DNA of 64,000 bases from Streptomyces sp. Q6 (GCF_036967205.1 NZ_CP146022.1:558001-622000), one strand, 5' to 3'; positions 43,179 to 53,331 are shown, counted from the stretch's first letter. Numbers and translations are program-made. The notes: generated from the sequence alone by a model not told the origin.

Positions 43179-43337
43179 ATGAACACCACGGCGCGCTCAC
43201 CCCACCCCTCGGAGACCAAGCGCGAGGTCAAGGGCCGCATTCGCACCTGCCGCCCGGCGCACCGCGACGGAGCCGAATCCTCCGGTCCTGACACCGAGCG
43301 CGATCCTGATTGGAACGTGGTGCGCGGAGAGGACTGA
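43179..43337 (+). CDS. Small hypothetical protein
   Basis: A 52-residue frame with GCGAGG eight bases upstream of ATG 43179. The product is hydrophilic, with KREVKGRIRTC in the middle and an acidic end DWNVVRGED. Upstream, an AT-richer stretch (GAGAAAAAGTCGTCTACAAAA) could serve as a promoter. I do not recognise it. Confidence 0.4.
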   Translation: MNTTARSPHPSETKREVKGRIRTCRPAHRDGAESSGPDTERDPDWNVVRGED

Positions 43338-43397
43338 GAGCCCCTTCCCCCACCGGCGTTCCGGCATATGCTGTCGGTGCCGACGAGGGGAGGGACG

Positions 43398-43901
43398 ATG
43401 GCGATATCCACCGCCGCACGGCCGAAAATTCTCGTCGTCGACGACCGCGCCGACACGTTGTTCGCGATGGAGAGCGCGCTGGCTCCGCTCGGCTATCCAC
43501 TGGACCGCGCGAGCACCGGTGACGACGCGCTCAAGGCGGTCCTGCGCGGCGGCATCGCGGTCGTCCTGCTGGACGTGATGATGCCGGACGTGAGCGGCTT
43601 CGAGGTGGCCCACTACATGGCGCGCCTCGAACTCACCCAGGACATACCGATCATGATGATCACGGGCGCGGGCCAGGACCCGGCGCTCGCCACCCGCGCC
43701 TTCGAGCTCGGCGTCGCCGACTACGTCGTCAAGCCGGTCGAGCCCTGGGTGATGCGGACGAAGGTCCGCTATCTGTACGAGACGAGCCGGCGCCTGCACA
43801 GCCTGCGCGAGCGCCTTCGCACGTACGAGAGCGGCGCCGACGGGGCACACGCCGCGGCGCCGCCCGAGCTCGGCGACCGCCCGCTCTCGCGCCCCGCCTG
43901 A
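43398..43901 (+). CDS. Stand-alone response regulator receiver protein
   Basis: A 167-residue receiver domain. ILVVDDRADTLFAMESAL has the acidic pocket, VVLLDVMMPDVSGFE the phospho-acceptor Asp, MMITGAG the Thr/Ser position, and DYVVKPVEP the conserved Lys. A short helical tail ends the protein, with no DNA-binding domain. Start ATG 43398 has AGGGGAGGG upstream; ATG 43368 lacks one. No histidine kinase lies nearby. Such orphan receivers often act in hybrid kinase or sigma-switch systems. Confidence 0.85.
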   Translation: MAISTAARPKILVVDDRADTLFAMESALAPLGYPLDRASTGDDALKAVLRGGIAVVLLDVMMPDVSGFEVAHYMARLELTQDIPIMMITGAGQDPALATRAFELGVADYVVKPVEPWVMRTKVRYLYETSRRLHSLRERLRTYESGADGAHAAAPPELGDRPLSRPA

Positions 43902-43965
43902 TCCCCCTCCGCCCGGCCAGGGTGTCCATGGTCACAGCCCGACGGGGCCTTCCCACCCCCATGCG

Positions 43966-43999
43966 GTTGTAGAGTACAACTGCGTAAGAGTTGTATAAG
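43966..43999. promoter_or_regulatory. Interleaved inverted repeats before the YhgE-like gene
   Basis: GTTGTA-GAG-TACAAC at 43966-43980 overlaps ACAACT and AGTTGT arms (43976-43981 and 43989-43994). A TATAAG -10-like element is at 43994-43999. This AT-rich block stands out from the surrounding GC-rich DNA and looks like a TetR/MarR-type operator over the promoter of the gene at 44041. Confidence 0.6.
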
Positions 44000-44040
44000 C
44001 CAACCCATGGCCTCATGGCCGACTCCTGGAGGACCTGCTC

Positions 44041-45075
44041 ATGCCGGGCAACCGCGCGCTGCGCCACGTACTGACCCTGATGCTCACGCCGCTCCTGATG
44101 TGCGTGGGCATGGGCTTCGCGTACCTCGGCGCCTTCGCGGCCCCCGAGCCCCACCACCTGCCGGTCGCGATCGTGGGCACGGGCCCCGAGGCGAAGGTCT
44201 TCGCGCAGACCGTGAAGGACACGGCGGGCGACGCCCTGGACGTCCGCACGCTCGGCGACCGCTCCGCCGCGGTCGACCAGCTCAGGACGCGGGACATCGA
44301 CGGCGCGTACGTGCTCGGCGACAAGGCGCCCGAGCTGATCGTGGCCACCGCCGGTTCGGACACCACCGTCTCCGTCGTCCAGAAGATCTTCACGCCGGTC
44401 GCGGCCCGGCAGGGCGCTCCGCTGACGGTGACGGACGTCGTGCCGACGGTCGACGACGACCCGACGGGCCAGGGTCTGTTCTTCCTGCTCGTGGCCGTCA
44501 GCATCGGCTCGTACGCGTCGGTCGCGGTGATCGGCGGCGCGGGCGCCGTGTTGCGGATGCGGACGCGCGCCGTGCTGGTCGTCGGCGCCTCGGGAGTGGT
44601 CAGCCTGATCGGCGCGGCCTTCGCCGGCCCCGTCTTCCACCTGGTCCACCAGCACCTGTGGGGCCTGTGGGGCATGACCTGGCTGTACTCGGCGGGCATC
44701 CTGGCGATCGGCGTCGGTCTGCACACGTTCCTGAAGAAGTGGACGACGCTCGGCGTCATGGTCCTCTTCGTGATGCTGAACTTCACCAGCTCCGGCGGGA
44801 TCTTCCGCCCCGAGCTCCAGAACGGCTTCTTCGGCGGCCTGCACGCCTTCTGGAACGGCGCGGGCTTCGTCGAGGGCGCCCGCAGCCTCGTCTACTTCGG
44901 CGGCCACGACCTGGCGCGGAACGTCTGGACGCTGGTCGCCTGGCTGGCCGTGGGCGCGCTCGCGCTCACCGTGGCGGGCCTGGCCGAGCGGCGTGCCGCG
45001 CGGGCCGGGTCGCCGTTGCCCGTGGAGACGCCGGAAGAGGCCGAGGAGGAGATCGAGGAGGCCGTCGCCGTCTGA
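44041..45075 (+). CDS. YhgE/Pip- or ABC-2-permease-like membrane protein
   Basis: A 344-residue protein. One N-terminal membrane span (LRHVLTLMLTPLLMCVGMGF) precedes an extracellular domain of about 130 residues (LPVAIVGTGPEAKVFAQTV). Five further hydrophobic segments follow (FFLLVAVSIGSYASVAVIGG onward) and an acidic tail. This is the YhgE/Pip and ABC-2 permease arrangement. No ATPase is adjacent. Expression is probably controlled by the TTGTA/TACAA operator just upstream. Function unknown, possibly drug or lipid export. SD TGGAGG is clear. Confidence 0.7.
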   Translation: MPGNRALRHVLTLMLTPLLMCVGMGFAYLGAFAAPEPHHLPVAIVGTGPEAKVFAQTVKDTAGDALDVRTLGDRSAAVDQLRTRDIDGAYVLGDKAPELIVATAGSDTTVSVVQKIFTPVAARQGAPLTVTDVVPTVDDDPTGQGLFFLLVAVSIGSYASVAVIGGAGAVLRMRTRAVLVVGASGVVSLIGAAFAGPVFHLVHQHLWGLWGMTWLYSAGILAIGVGLHTFLKKWTTLGVMVLFVMLNFTSSGGIFRPELQNGFFGGLHAFWNGAGFVEGARSLVYFGGHDLARNVWTLVAWLAVGALALTVAGLAERRAARAGSPLPVETPEEAEEEIEEAVAV

Positions 45076-45090
45076 CGGCCCGCTCCCCCG

Positions 45091-45138
45091 CCCATGGGTA
45101 TGCCCCCGCGCCGTTCGGTGCGGGGGCACACCCATGGG
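45091..45138. terminator. Long bidirectional hairpin terminator
   Basis: Two stacked perfect stems (CCCATGGGT with its complement, then TGCCCCCGC with its complement) are separated by single-base A/C mismatches, with a 10-nt loop. It sits between the convergent YhgE-like and HdeD genes. Confidence 0.85.
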
Positions 45139-45147
45139 ACGGACGGA

Positions 45148-45789
45148 TCACACGCCGCGCGGCAGGCCCTTCGCGTGGCGGCGCAGCATGAAGGCCTCCA
45201 CGATCTCGACGACGCCCATCGCCACCAGCCAGCAGCCGCCGACGAGGGTGAGGACGGCGACGGACTCGAACGGCGAGACCATCAGGACGACACCGGCGAC
45301 GGCGCTGACGATCCCGAGGAAGATCTGCCAGCCGCGCGCGGGCATCGCCGGGTCGGAGACGGCCGCCGCGGTCTGCGTGATCCCGCGGAACAGCCAGCCG
45401 ATGCCGATCCACAGGGCGAGCAGCAGGATCGACTGGGTGGCGCCGCGGAAGCAGAACAGGCCCAGCATGATCGAGACGGCGCCGCTGATGAACGCCATCA
45501 CGCGCAGCCCGGTGGTCACATGGGTGCCGAACGCCGTGATCAGCTGGAAGACGCCGCTCACCAGCAGGTAGACGCCGAACAGGATGCCGGCCGCCCAGAG
45601 CGAGGCGCCCGGCCAGGCGAGGACGAGCACCCCGAGGATCAGCGCGGCGATCCCCGCGAGCAGCACCGCCTGCCAGGCGGCTTCGGCGAGCCGGCCGAGT
45701 GGCCCTTCGGGGCGCTGCGGCGGCTCCTCCTGACCGGTCCCACCGGTCGGCCGGTGCGGGGTCTGCGGGTCGTACGGTGCGTGGGTCAT
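45148..45789 (-). CDS. HdeD-family membrane protein
   Basis: A 213-residue protein. A Pro/Gly-rich cytoplasmic N-terminus of about 35 residues is followed by six membrane segments in three pairs (VLLAGIAALILGVLVLAWPG, GILFGVYLLVSGVFQLITAF and so on). This is the HdeD/DUF308 layout. HdeD contributes to acid resistance in E. coli; the actinobacterial role is unknown. Start ATG 45789 follows GGGAGAAG. Confidence 0.83.
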   Translation of the reverse strand: MTHAPYDPQTPHRPTGGTGQEEPPQRPEGPLGRLAEAAWQAVLLAGIAALILGVLVLAWPGASLWAAGILFGVYLLVSGVFQLITAFGTHVTTGLRVMAFISGAVSIMLGLFCFRGATQSILLLALWIGIGWLFRGITQTAAAVSDPAMPARGWQIFLGIVSAVAGVVLMVSPFESVAVLTLVGGCWLVAMGVVEIVEAFMLRRHAKGLPRGV

Positions 45790-45880
45790 GTCCGACTTCT
45801 CCCACTGCCTCCGCGCGCCCGCCATCGGACCCGGGCCGAACGAGTGACCCCGAAAGGCGGGAAAGCAGCACAATGAACGC

Positions 45881-46267
45881 ATGACTGCACATCAGCGTCC
45901 CGGCCCCTGCGCGGTGCGCCGGGTCTACGATCCGCCCGCCCCGGCCGACGGCACCCGCCTCCTCGTGGACCGCCTGTGGCCCCGCGGCCTCTCCAAGGAG
46001 CGGGCCGCCGTCGACGAGTGGCTCAAGGACATCGCGCCGTCGAAGGAGTTGCGCACCTGGTACCACGAGGACCGCGAGGGCCGGTACGACGCCTTCGCCG
46101 AGCGGTACCGGGTGGAGCTGGCCGAACCGGTCCGCGCCGACCAGGTCGCCCACGTACGGGAGCTGGCGCGACGGGGTCCGGTGACGCTGGTGACCTCGGT
46201 GAAGGACGTCGAGCACAGCCATGTGCCGGTCCTGGTGCGCCACTTGGCGGCGGCCGACGGCGGCTGA
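45881..46267 (+). CDS. DUF488-family protein
   Basis: A 128-residue protein. VRRVYDPPAPADGTRLLVDR, LWPRGLSKERAAVDEWLKDI and LVTSVKDVEHSHVPVL are the conserved DUF488 blocks. Biochemical role unknown. Divergent from HdeD; ends 6 bp from the convergent XRE regulator. Confidence 0.85.
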   Translation: MTAHQRPGPCAVRRVYDPPAPADGTRLLVDRLWPRGLSKERAAVDEWLKDIAPSKELRTWYHEDREGRYDAFAERYRVELAEPVRADQVAHVRELARRGPVTLVTSVKDVEHSHVPVLVRHLAAADGG

Positions 46268-46273
46268 GCCGGG

Positions 46274-46627
46274 TCAGGCCGCGAGGCAGACCGTGCCGCG
46301 TCCCGCGGTCCGGTTTCCGCCGTGCAGGACGGAGACCGTGCTGCGCACCGGTACGGCCCGCGTCAACTCCCCCTGGGCGAGCGCCAGTACGTCGACGAGG
46401 CCGAGCCCGAGCGCCCCCGCGGCGGCGGCGAGCATCTCCGACGAGGCCTCCTTGCGGCCGCGCTCCACCTCCGAGAGGTAGGGCATGGAGATCCCGGCGA
46501 CGTCGGCGACGTCCTGCAAGGTCCGGCCCTGCGCGCGGCGTTGGCGGCGCAGTACGTCCCCGACGATGTGCCGCCACAGCGGCTCCTGCGCGCCGCGGCG
46601 GGCGGCGGGCCTCTCCTGGTTGCTCAT
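46274..46627 (-). CDS. XRE-family regulator, ClgR/PopR-like, with LAA C-terminus
   Basis: A 117-residue DNA-binding protein. [20 protein letters not shown] followed by [20 protein letters not shown] closely follows the HTH of ClgR and PopR, activators of clpP/protease genes in Streptomyces. It ends in CLAA. Streptomyces ClgR and PopR carry terminal Ala-Ala needed for their degradation by ClpP, so this protein is probably a short-lived, protease-controlled activator. It is not beside a clpP operon here, so its targets are unknown. Confidence 0.8.
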   Translation of the reverse strand: MSNQERPAARRGAQEPLWRHIVGDVLRRQRRAQGRTLQDVADVAGISMPYLSEVERGRKEASSEMLAAAAGALGLGLVDVLALAQGELTRAVPVRSTVSVLHGGNRTAGRGTVCLAA

Positions 46628-46699
46628 CGGCTCAGCGTACGGGCCGGCGCGGCGCCGCGGCCGGGGCTTCGCCCAGGGCGATATCCGGCGCGCCGGCGC

Positions 46700-47275
46700 T
46701 CACTGCGCGTCCCACGCGTGGCGCAGCAGGACGACGCCGTTGCCGAAGGTGCGGGACTCGACGAGGCGCAGGGTGCGGGGCGCGAATTCGGTGACGGGGA
46801 AGGTCTGCTTGCCCGCGCCGACCAGGACCGGGTGGACGTAGATGCGGGACTCGTCGACGAGGTCGTGCTTCAGGAACGTGGCGGCCAGGTCGGCGCCGCC
46901 GAGACAGAGGTCGCCGCCGGGCAGTTCCTTGAGCGCACGGATCGCCTCGGGGGCCACCTCCGGCATCACGGTGGTGTGCCAGGGCGCCGGTCCCGGCTTC
47001 AGCGTCCGGGAGAACACGATCTTCGGCATCTCCCGCCAGATGCCCGCGAACTCGGCCGTCACGGGCGTGCAGGCGGGATCGGCGTCGGCGGTGGGCCAGT
47101 AGTCGGACATCAGCTCGTGGGTGACGCGGCCGTCGAGGAAGCCGCCCATCATCCGGATCTCGTCGTTCATGTGCTGGTGCAGTTCGTCGTCGACGCGGTG
47201 CCACGCGATCTCGCGCGCGGGCCCCTCCATGTAGCCGTCCAGGGACACGGACATCATCAGGACGATCTTCCGCAT
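46700..47275 (-). CDS. Dihydrofolate reductase/RibD-C family protein
   Basis: A 191-residue protein. MRKIVLMMSVSLDGYMEGP is the DHFR-like start. KIVFSRTLKPGPAPWHTTV, GGDLCLGGADLAATFL (NADPH-binding) and DESRIYVHPVLVGAGKQTF follow. These are RibD C-terminal domain features rather than classical folate DHFR. Start ATG 47275 is chosen over upstream ATG 47332 because it begins the fold directly. Substrate unknown. Confidence 0.85.
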   Translation of the reverse strand: MRKIVLMMSVSLDGYMEGPAREIAWHRVDDELHQHMNDEIRMMGGFLDGRVTHELMSDYWPTADADPACTPVTAEFAGIWREMPKIVFSRTLKPGPAPWHTTVMPEVAPEAIRALKELPGGDLCLGGADLAATFLKHDLVDESRIYVHPVLVGAGKQTFPVTEFAPRTLRLVESRTFGNGVVLLRHAWDAQ

Positions 47276-47361
47276 GTCGGCCTCGTCTCTCGTCTCGGCT
47301 GCCGCTCGGGCATCCACAATGCCCGCATGCACAAGACTGCACAGGCCTTCGCGGGGCCGCC

Positions 47362-49089
47362 ATGGAAGTGACTCTGATCGCCGTCGTCGGTGTCGCGAGC
47401 ATCGTGGCGGTCGCCGCGTTCTCGCAGCGCCTGGGCCTGGCCGCGCCCCTGAGCCTGGTCGTGGTGGGCATCGCCCTGAGTTTCGTACCGGGGGTGCCGG
47501 TGGTGGAGGTGGAGCCGGAGTGGGTGCTCGCCGGTGTGCTGCCGCCGCTGCTCTACTCCTCCGCCGTCTCGATGCCCGCGCAGGACTTCCGCCGTGACAT
47601 CAAGGCCATCACGGGTCTCGCGGTACTGCTCGTCGCGGTGTCCACGCTGGGCGCGGGGTGGCTCGTCCATCTGCTGCTGCCGCAGATCGGCTGGCCCGCG
47701 GCGTTCGCGCTGGGGGCCGTGGTCAGCCCGACGGACGCCGTCGCGGCCACGTCGGTCGGCCGCAAACTGGGCCTGCCCTCACGGCTGCTGACGCTCCTGG
47801 AGGGCGAAGGGCTGGTCAACGACGCCTCGGCCCTGGTGCTGCTGCGCTCGGCGGTCGCCGCGATGGCCGGGGCGGTCTCGCTGTGGGGCGTGGCCGGGAA
47901 GTTCCTGTTCTCGGTGGTGGTCGCGGTGGCCGTCGGTCTGGTCGTGGGCCTGGTCAACGTCCACGTGCGGGCGCTGCTCAACGACACCGTCCTCAACACG
48001 GCGATCTCGTTCGTGGTGCCGTTCGTGGCGTACGTGCCGGCCGAGGAGTTCGACGCGTCGGGTGTGCTCGCGGTCGTCGTGTGCGGGGTGGTCACGGGGC
48101 ATCAGAGCCCTCGGCTGCTGCGCGCCCAGGACCGGATCGGTGAAGCCATGAACTGGCGCACGCTCGCCTTCCTCCTGGAGAGCACGATCTTCCTGCTGAT
48201 GGGCCTCGGTCTCAAGACGCTCCTGGACCAGGTGCACGCGCACGAGAACGGGCTCGGCACGGGCCGGGTCCTGCTCTACGGGCTCGCCGTCACCGGCCTC
48301 GTCATCGTCGTCCGCATGGTGTTCGTGGTGCCCCTGGTGGCGATGGTGCGCCGTGACGCGCGGCGGGCCGCCGAGGCGAAGCCGCGCGTCGAGCTCTGGC
48401 AGGAGCGGCTCGCGACCTTCGACCTGGCGGAGCGGTTCGGGCCGCGTAAGAAGCGGCACATCGAACGCCGGGTCAACCGCGCCGGGGGCGACATCGCGTT
48501 CCGGCTCAGCGAGACGCTGGGCTGGCAGGGCGGCGTGGTCCTCGCCTGGTCGGGGATGCGCGGCGCGATCACGGTGGCCGCGGCGCAGACCCTCCCCGAG
48601 GACACCCCGTACCGGGAGCAGCTGATCCTGATCGCGTTCGTCGTGGCGGTGACGACGCTGCTGCTCCAGGGCCTGTCGCTGCCCGCCGTGATCCGTGCGG
48701 TGAAGATCCCGGGCGACGATCCGCAGCGGCTGCGCACGGAGTACGGGGAGCTGATGACGGAGCTGTTCGACGCCGCCGACGAGGATCTCGACGCGGTGAC
48801 GGCGGACGGCTCGGTCGACCCCGCGGTGGTGGACCGGGTGCGCGCGGACAGCATGATCCGCCCGGCGCCGACGGACGCGGAGCGGCCCGCGCCCGATCCG
48901 GCGGACCTCGCCGAGGGACGGGCCGCCTATCTGCGGCTGCGCATCCGGGTACTGACCGCGGAGCGCGAGGCGCTGCTCGCGGCCCGCGCCCGTGGCACGT
49001 ACAGCTCGCGTGCGCTCAGCGGCGTGCAGCACGTCCTCGATCTGGAGGAGGCGCGGTTCCAGCAGTTGGGCGACCGGTTCGAGGAGTGA
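47362..49089 (+). CDS. Na+/H+ antiporter, CPA1 family
   Basis: A 575-residue membrane protein with about 12 spans. The ion-site motif is GAVVSPTDAVAATSVGRKLG and GEGLVNDASALVLLRSAVA, with the paired acidic residues. WSGMRGAITVAAAQTLPEDT near residue 398 is the third CPA1 hallmark. The C-terminal 120 residues are hydrophilic and helical, likely regulatory. Divergent from the DHFR-like gene. Confidence 0.9.
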   Translation: MEVTLIAVVGVASIVAVAAFSQRLGLAAPLSLVVVGIALSFVPGVPVVEVEPEWVLAGVLPPLLYSSAVSMPAQDFRRDIKAITGLAVLLVAVSTLGAGWLVHLLLPQIGWPAAFALGAVVSPTDAVAATSVGRKLGLPSRLLTLLEGEGLVNDASALVLLRSAVAAMAGAVSLWGVAGKFLFSVVVAVAVGLVVGLVNVHVRALLNDTVLNTAISFVVPFVAYVPAEEFDASGVLAVVVCGVVTGHQSPRLLRAQDRIGEAMNWRTLAFLLESTIFLLMGLGLKTLLDQVHAHENGLGTGRVLLYGLAVTGLVIVVRMVFVVPLVAMVRRDARRAAEAKPRVELWQERLATFDLAERFGPRKKRHIERRVNRAGGDIAFRLSETLGWQGGVVLAWSGMRGAITVAAAQTLPEDTPYREQLILIAFVVAVTTLLLQGLSLPAVIRAVKIPGDDPQRLRTEYGELMTELFDAADEDLDAVTADGSVDPAVVDRVRADSMIRPAPTDAERPAPDPADLAEGRAAYLRLRIRVLTAEREALLAARARGTYSSRALSGVQHVLDLEEARFQQLGDRFEE

Positions 49090-49101
49090 GAGCGGCGCCG
49101 G

Positions 49102-49461
49102 TCACGAGGCCCGCGGGCGCTCCCAGTCGCACGGCGGGGACGGGAAGGCGTGCGCGTCGTGTTCCTTCAGGGCGACGCTGACGAGGCTCAGCAGGAGGTG
49201 TACGTCCGTGTCGCACTCCAGGAGCACGGTGATCCAGGACGCGCCCGGCTGCACCCGGATCGCGCTGTTGTGGCGCAGTTGGGGCAGCAGCCGCTGCACC
49301 GCCTCCGACGTGAGGTACAGGTCTGCGCTGTCGTCGGCGTGGAAATGGACGAGTTCGTGGCCCGCCGCGCCGAAGGCGTGCCCAACCGAGCACCGGGGCG
49401 GGCCACTTACCAGGTTCGGCCATGTCCCGAGTTCGGTCATGGCGCGCTGGGCCGCGGTCAT
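49102..49461 (-). CDS. Luciferase-domain protein (DUF5519-like)
   Basis: A 119-residue protein with ELVHFHADDSADLYLTSEAV, LRHNSAIRVQPGASWITVLL and HLLLSLVSVALKEHDA. It corresponds to small actinobacterial luciferase-like DUF5519 proteins, not to bacterial LuxA. I use ATG 49461. Convergent with the antiporter. Function unknown. Confidence 0.7.
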   Translation of the reverse strand: MTAAQRAMTELGTWPNLVSGPPRCSVGHAFGAAGHELVHFHADDSADLYLTSEAVQRLLPQLRHNSAIRVQPGASWITVLLECDTDVHLLLSLVSVALKEHDAHAFPSPPCDWERPRAS

Positions 49462-49532
49462 GCCTCCATCCTCGCGCACGCTTCACCCGGAGGACCACCC
49501 CCGTCAACCGCCGCTTCCCGGCGGAGTGTCCG

Positions 49533-50290
49533 TCACAGGGGTCCCGTGCCGAGCAGTTGTCCTCCGTCGACGACCAGAGTCTCGCCGGTGATCCAGCGGG
49601 CGCCGTCCCCGGCGAGGAAGGCGACGGCCTCGCCGATGTCGCCGGGCTCGCCGATCCGGCCGAGCGGGGTCGCTCCGGCCACCTGTTCCTCGTGCTCCTG
49701 CCAGAGGGCTTCGGCGAGGCGGGTGCGGACGACACCGGGCGCGATGGCGTTCACCCGTACCAGGGGGGCGAGCTCCAGGGCGAGTTGCTTGGTGAGGTGG
49801 ATCAGGGCCGCTTTGGACACGTGGTAGATGCCGACGTCCTTCGCGACGGAGAGGCCGCCGATGGAGGCCGTGTTGACGACCGCGCCGCCGTGCTCGCCCA
49901 TCCATGCCTTGACCGCGAGCGACGTCCACAGGATCGGCGCCCACAGGTTCACGTCCATCGTCTTGGCGAAGCGGGCGTGGTCCTGGTCGACGACGGGGCC
50001 GTACGCGGGGTTCGTCCCGGCGTTGTTGACGAGGATGTCCAGGCGTCCGTACGACGCGACGGTGAAGTCGACGCAGGCGCGGGCGGCGTCCTCGTCGGTG
50101 GCGTGCGCCCCGAACCCGACGACGCCGTCGCCGAGTCGGCGTGCGGCCTCCTTGGCGCGGTCCTCGTCGCGCGAGGTGACGACGACCCGGGCGCCGCGAT
50201 CGCGCAGCGCTCCGGCGGCCGCGAGGCCGATGCCCCGCGACGCGCCGGTGACGATCGCGACCTTGCCCGTCAGCGAGGTGTCCGTGGACG

Positions 50291-50294
<4 letters not shown>
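49533..50294 (-). CDS. SDR-family oxidoreductase (FabG-like)
   Basis: A 253-residue classical [43 protein letters not shown] with the Ser, YHVSK with Tyr/Lys, and [14 protein letters not shown] start overlaps the acyl-CoA dehydrogenase stop as GTGA, so the two enzymes are co-produced. The likely reaction is 3-hydroxyacyl-CoA or related alcohol oxidation in the same degradation route. Confidence 0.88.
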
Positions 50295-51511
<1,217 letters not shown>

Positions 51512-51584
51512 AGGTCCTCCCACGGTGGTGTCGTACGGGTCGGGTCGTGCGGGTTCAGATCGTGCGCCTGCGTGACACGCGCGT

Positions 51585-52238
51585 TCAGGTCGTCCGGGTC
51601 GGGGCGGCGGCCGGTGGCGTCAGGAGCCGGGCCAGTTCCGCCGCGGTGGTCGCGGCGTCGCGGTGGACGACGCCGGCGATGCCGAGCCGGGCGGCGGACG
51701 CGATGTTCTGCTCCAGGTCGTCGACCATGACGGTCACTTCGGGTGCCACGCCCAGGCGTTCGCAGGCGAGGGCGTAGGCGCGGCGCGAGGGTTTGCGTAC
51801 GCCGATCTCGCCGGAGACGGTGACGGCGTCGAAGAGGGCGGGCAGATCGAACCCCGCGTAGCAGTCGTCGCCGAGGGAGTTCGACAGAAGGCCGACACGG
51901 TGGCCGTCCGCCCGGAGCTTCGCCACGAGGGCGACCGTGTCGGGGTCCGGCCGCATGTACGCCTGGAGGCGGCCGAGAAGTCCGGGCCCGTCGGCGGCGA
52001 CGCCGTGCGCCCGCAGCCGGGCCGCGAACCCGTCCTCGAACGCGCGCTGCCCGATGCGGCCCTCCTCGTGCGCCACCAGCAGGGCGCTGCTCTCCGCGTC
52101 CTTGGACAGCAGGCGGAGCAACAGCCCTGGTTCGGCGCCGAGTTCGCGTCCGAGGTCGTCGAAGGCGGTGACCACGCTCGTGGTGAGCACGCCCCCGAAG
52201 TCGAAGAGGACGGCGCTGCGCGCGGCGGTCTCGGTCAT
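51585..52238 (-). CDS. HAD-family hydrolase (subfamily IA)
   Basis: A 217-residue phosphatase-like protein. Motif I is [11 protein letters not shown] (first Asp present, second replaced by Gly as in many epoxide-hydrolase-N-terminal-like HADs), motif II VGLLSNS, motif III Lys in VRKPSRRAY, and motif [11 protein letters not shown]. The absent acid-base Asp resembles the HAD domain of soluble epoxide hydrolase, notable because an epoxide hydrolase gene is divergent from it. Transcribed from a promoter with 22-bp TTGAA/TTCAA operators. Confidence 0.85.
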   Translation of the reverse strand: MTETAARSAVLFDFGGVLTTSVVTAFDDLGRELGAEPGLLLRLLSKDAESSALLVAHEEGRIGQRAFEDGFAARLRAHGVAADGPGLLGRLQAYMRPDPDTVALVAKLRADGHRVGLLSNSLGDDCYAGFDLPALFDAVTVSGEIGVRKPSRRAYALACERLGVAPEVTVMVDDLEQNIASAARLGIAGVVHRDAATTAAELARLLTPPAAAPTRTT

Positions 52239-52274
52239 GGCTCGGCCTCCCGGTTGCGGTGCGGCACACCGTAC

Positions 52275-52296
52275 TTGAATCCGGGTTCAGGTTCAA
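52275..52296. promoter_or_regulatory. 22-bp TetR-type operator, copy 1
   Basis: TTGAATCC and GGTTCAA flank a 7-nt centre. Nearly identical to copy 2, with starts 63 bp apart (six helical turns). It lies in the divergent promoter region of the HAD and epoxide hydrolase genes. Confidence 0.7.
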
Positions 52297-52337
52297 TGGA
52301 CGGGAGGGCTGCGCGGGCGGGGGGAGGCCCTGTACGT

Positions 52338-52359
52338 TTGAATCCAACGTCAGGTTCAA
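52338..52359. promoter_or_regulatory. 22-bp TetR-type operator, copy 2
   Basis: Same TTGAATCC/CAGGTTCAA frame as copy 1, 30 bp before the epoxide hydrolase start. Likely bound by the TetR regulator encoded at 53382. Confidence 0.7.
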
Positions 52360-52389
52360 GAAGCTGGATCGACCGGGGAGAGTCCGCCC

Positions 52390-53331
52390 ATGACCGCACA
52401 TCTGCCGATCGCCGCGTGGGAGCAGGTCACGGCGCGGGACGTCGCGACCAACGGGATCACGCTGCGCGTCTTCGAGCACGGCCCCCGGGACACGGACAAG
52501 CCGTTGGTCGTCCTCTGTCACGGCTTCCCCGAGCTGGCGTTCTCCTGGCGGCACCAGATCCTGGCGCTCGCGGCCGCCGGCTACCGGGTCCTGGCCCCCG
52601 ACATGCGCGGTTTCGGCGGGAGTTCACGGCCGGCGGACGTGGACGCGTACGACATGCCGACGATCTGCGGCGATCTCGCCGGGCTGCTCGACGACGTCGG
52701 CGCGGACGACGCGGTGTTCGTGGGGCACGACTGGGGCGCCTCGGTCGTGTGGCACATGGCGTGGCTGCACCCGGAGCGGGTGCGGGCCGTGGCGGGGATG
52801 AGCGTGCCGGTGACACCGCGCTCCCCCGTGCCGCCTCTGTCGACCCTGCGACGGCGCCTCGGCGACGACTTCTACATCGTGTGGTTCCAGGAGCCGGGTG
52901 TCGCCGACCGTGCGCTCGCCCGGAACGTCCGCAGGACGCTGGTGTCGCGCGAGGTGTGGACGGCGCGGTGGGCGGCCCGCGAGGACGAGGAGCTGAAGCC
53001 GCCGCGCTGGCTCGGCGAGGAGGAACTCGCTTACTACGTAGCGGCGTTCGAGGAGACCGGGTTCACCGGCGGCCTCAACTACTACCGGAACCTGGACCGC
53101 ACCTGGGAGCTCACCGAGCACCTCCGGGGGCGGACCATCGACTGCCCGTCGCTGTTCGTCATCGGATCGCGGGACCCGGTCGGCCGGTTCACGCCGACGG
53201 AGAAGCTGGGACAGGTGCTGACCGATCTGCGCGGGCACCTGGTGCTCGACGGGGCGGGCCACTGGATCCAGCAGGAGCGGGCCGAGGAGGTCGACGCCGC
53301 TCTGCTCGATTTCCTCGCGGGGGTCGGCTGA
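52390..53331 (+). CDS. Alpha/beta-hydrolase epoxide hydrolase
   Basis: A 313-residue enzyme. The oxyanion motif HGFPE is near residue 45. The nucleophile is Asp in FVGHDWGASV near 117. The lid region has FYIVWFQEPG, supplying one active-site Tyr, and GGLNYYRNLD the second. The acid is in IGSRDPVG and His in GAGHWIQQE. This full set marks EphA/EphB-type epoxide hydrolases that open epoxides to diols. GGGGAGAG precedes ATG 52390. Followed about 50 bp later by a TetR gene that probably controls it. Confidence 0.9.
   Translation: MTAHLPIAAWEQVTARDVATNGITLRVFEHGPRDTDKPLVVLCHGFPELAFSWRHQILALAAAGYRVLAPDMRGFGGSSRPADVDAYDMPTICGDLAGLLDDVGADDAVFVGHDWGASVVWHMAWLHPERVRAVAGMSVPVTPRSPVPPLSTLRRRLGDDFYIVWFQEPGVADRALARNVRRTLVSREVWTARWAAREDEELKPPRWLGEEELAYYVAAFEETGFTGGLNYYRNLDRTWELTEHLRGRTIDCPSLFVIGSRDPVGRFTPTEKLGQVLTDLRGHLVLDGAGHWIQQERAEEVDAALLDFLAGVG

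Noticed and set aside
49102-49461. Bacterial luciferase (light emission)
   Set aside because: Too short and unrelated to LuxA/LuxB; only a small luciferase-named domain of unknown function.
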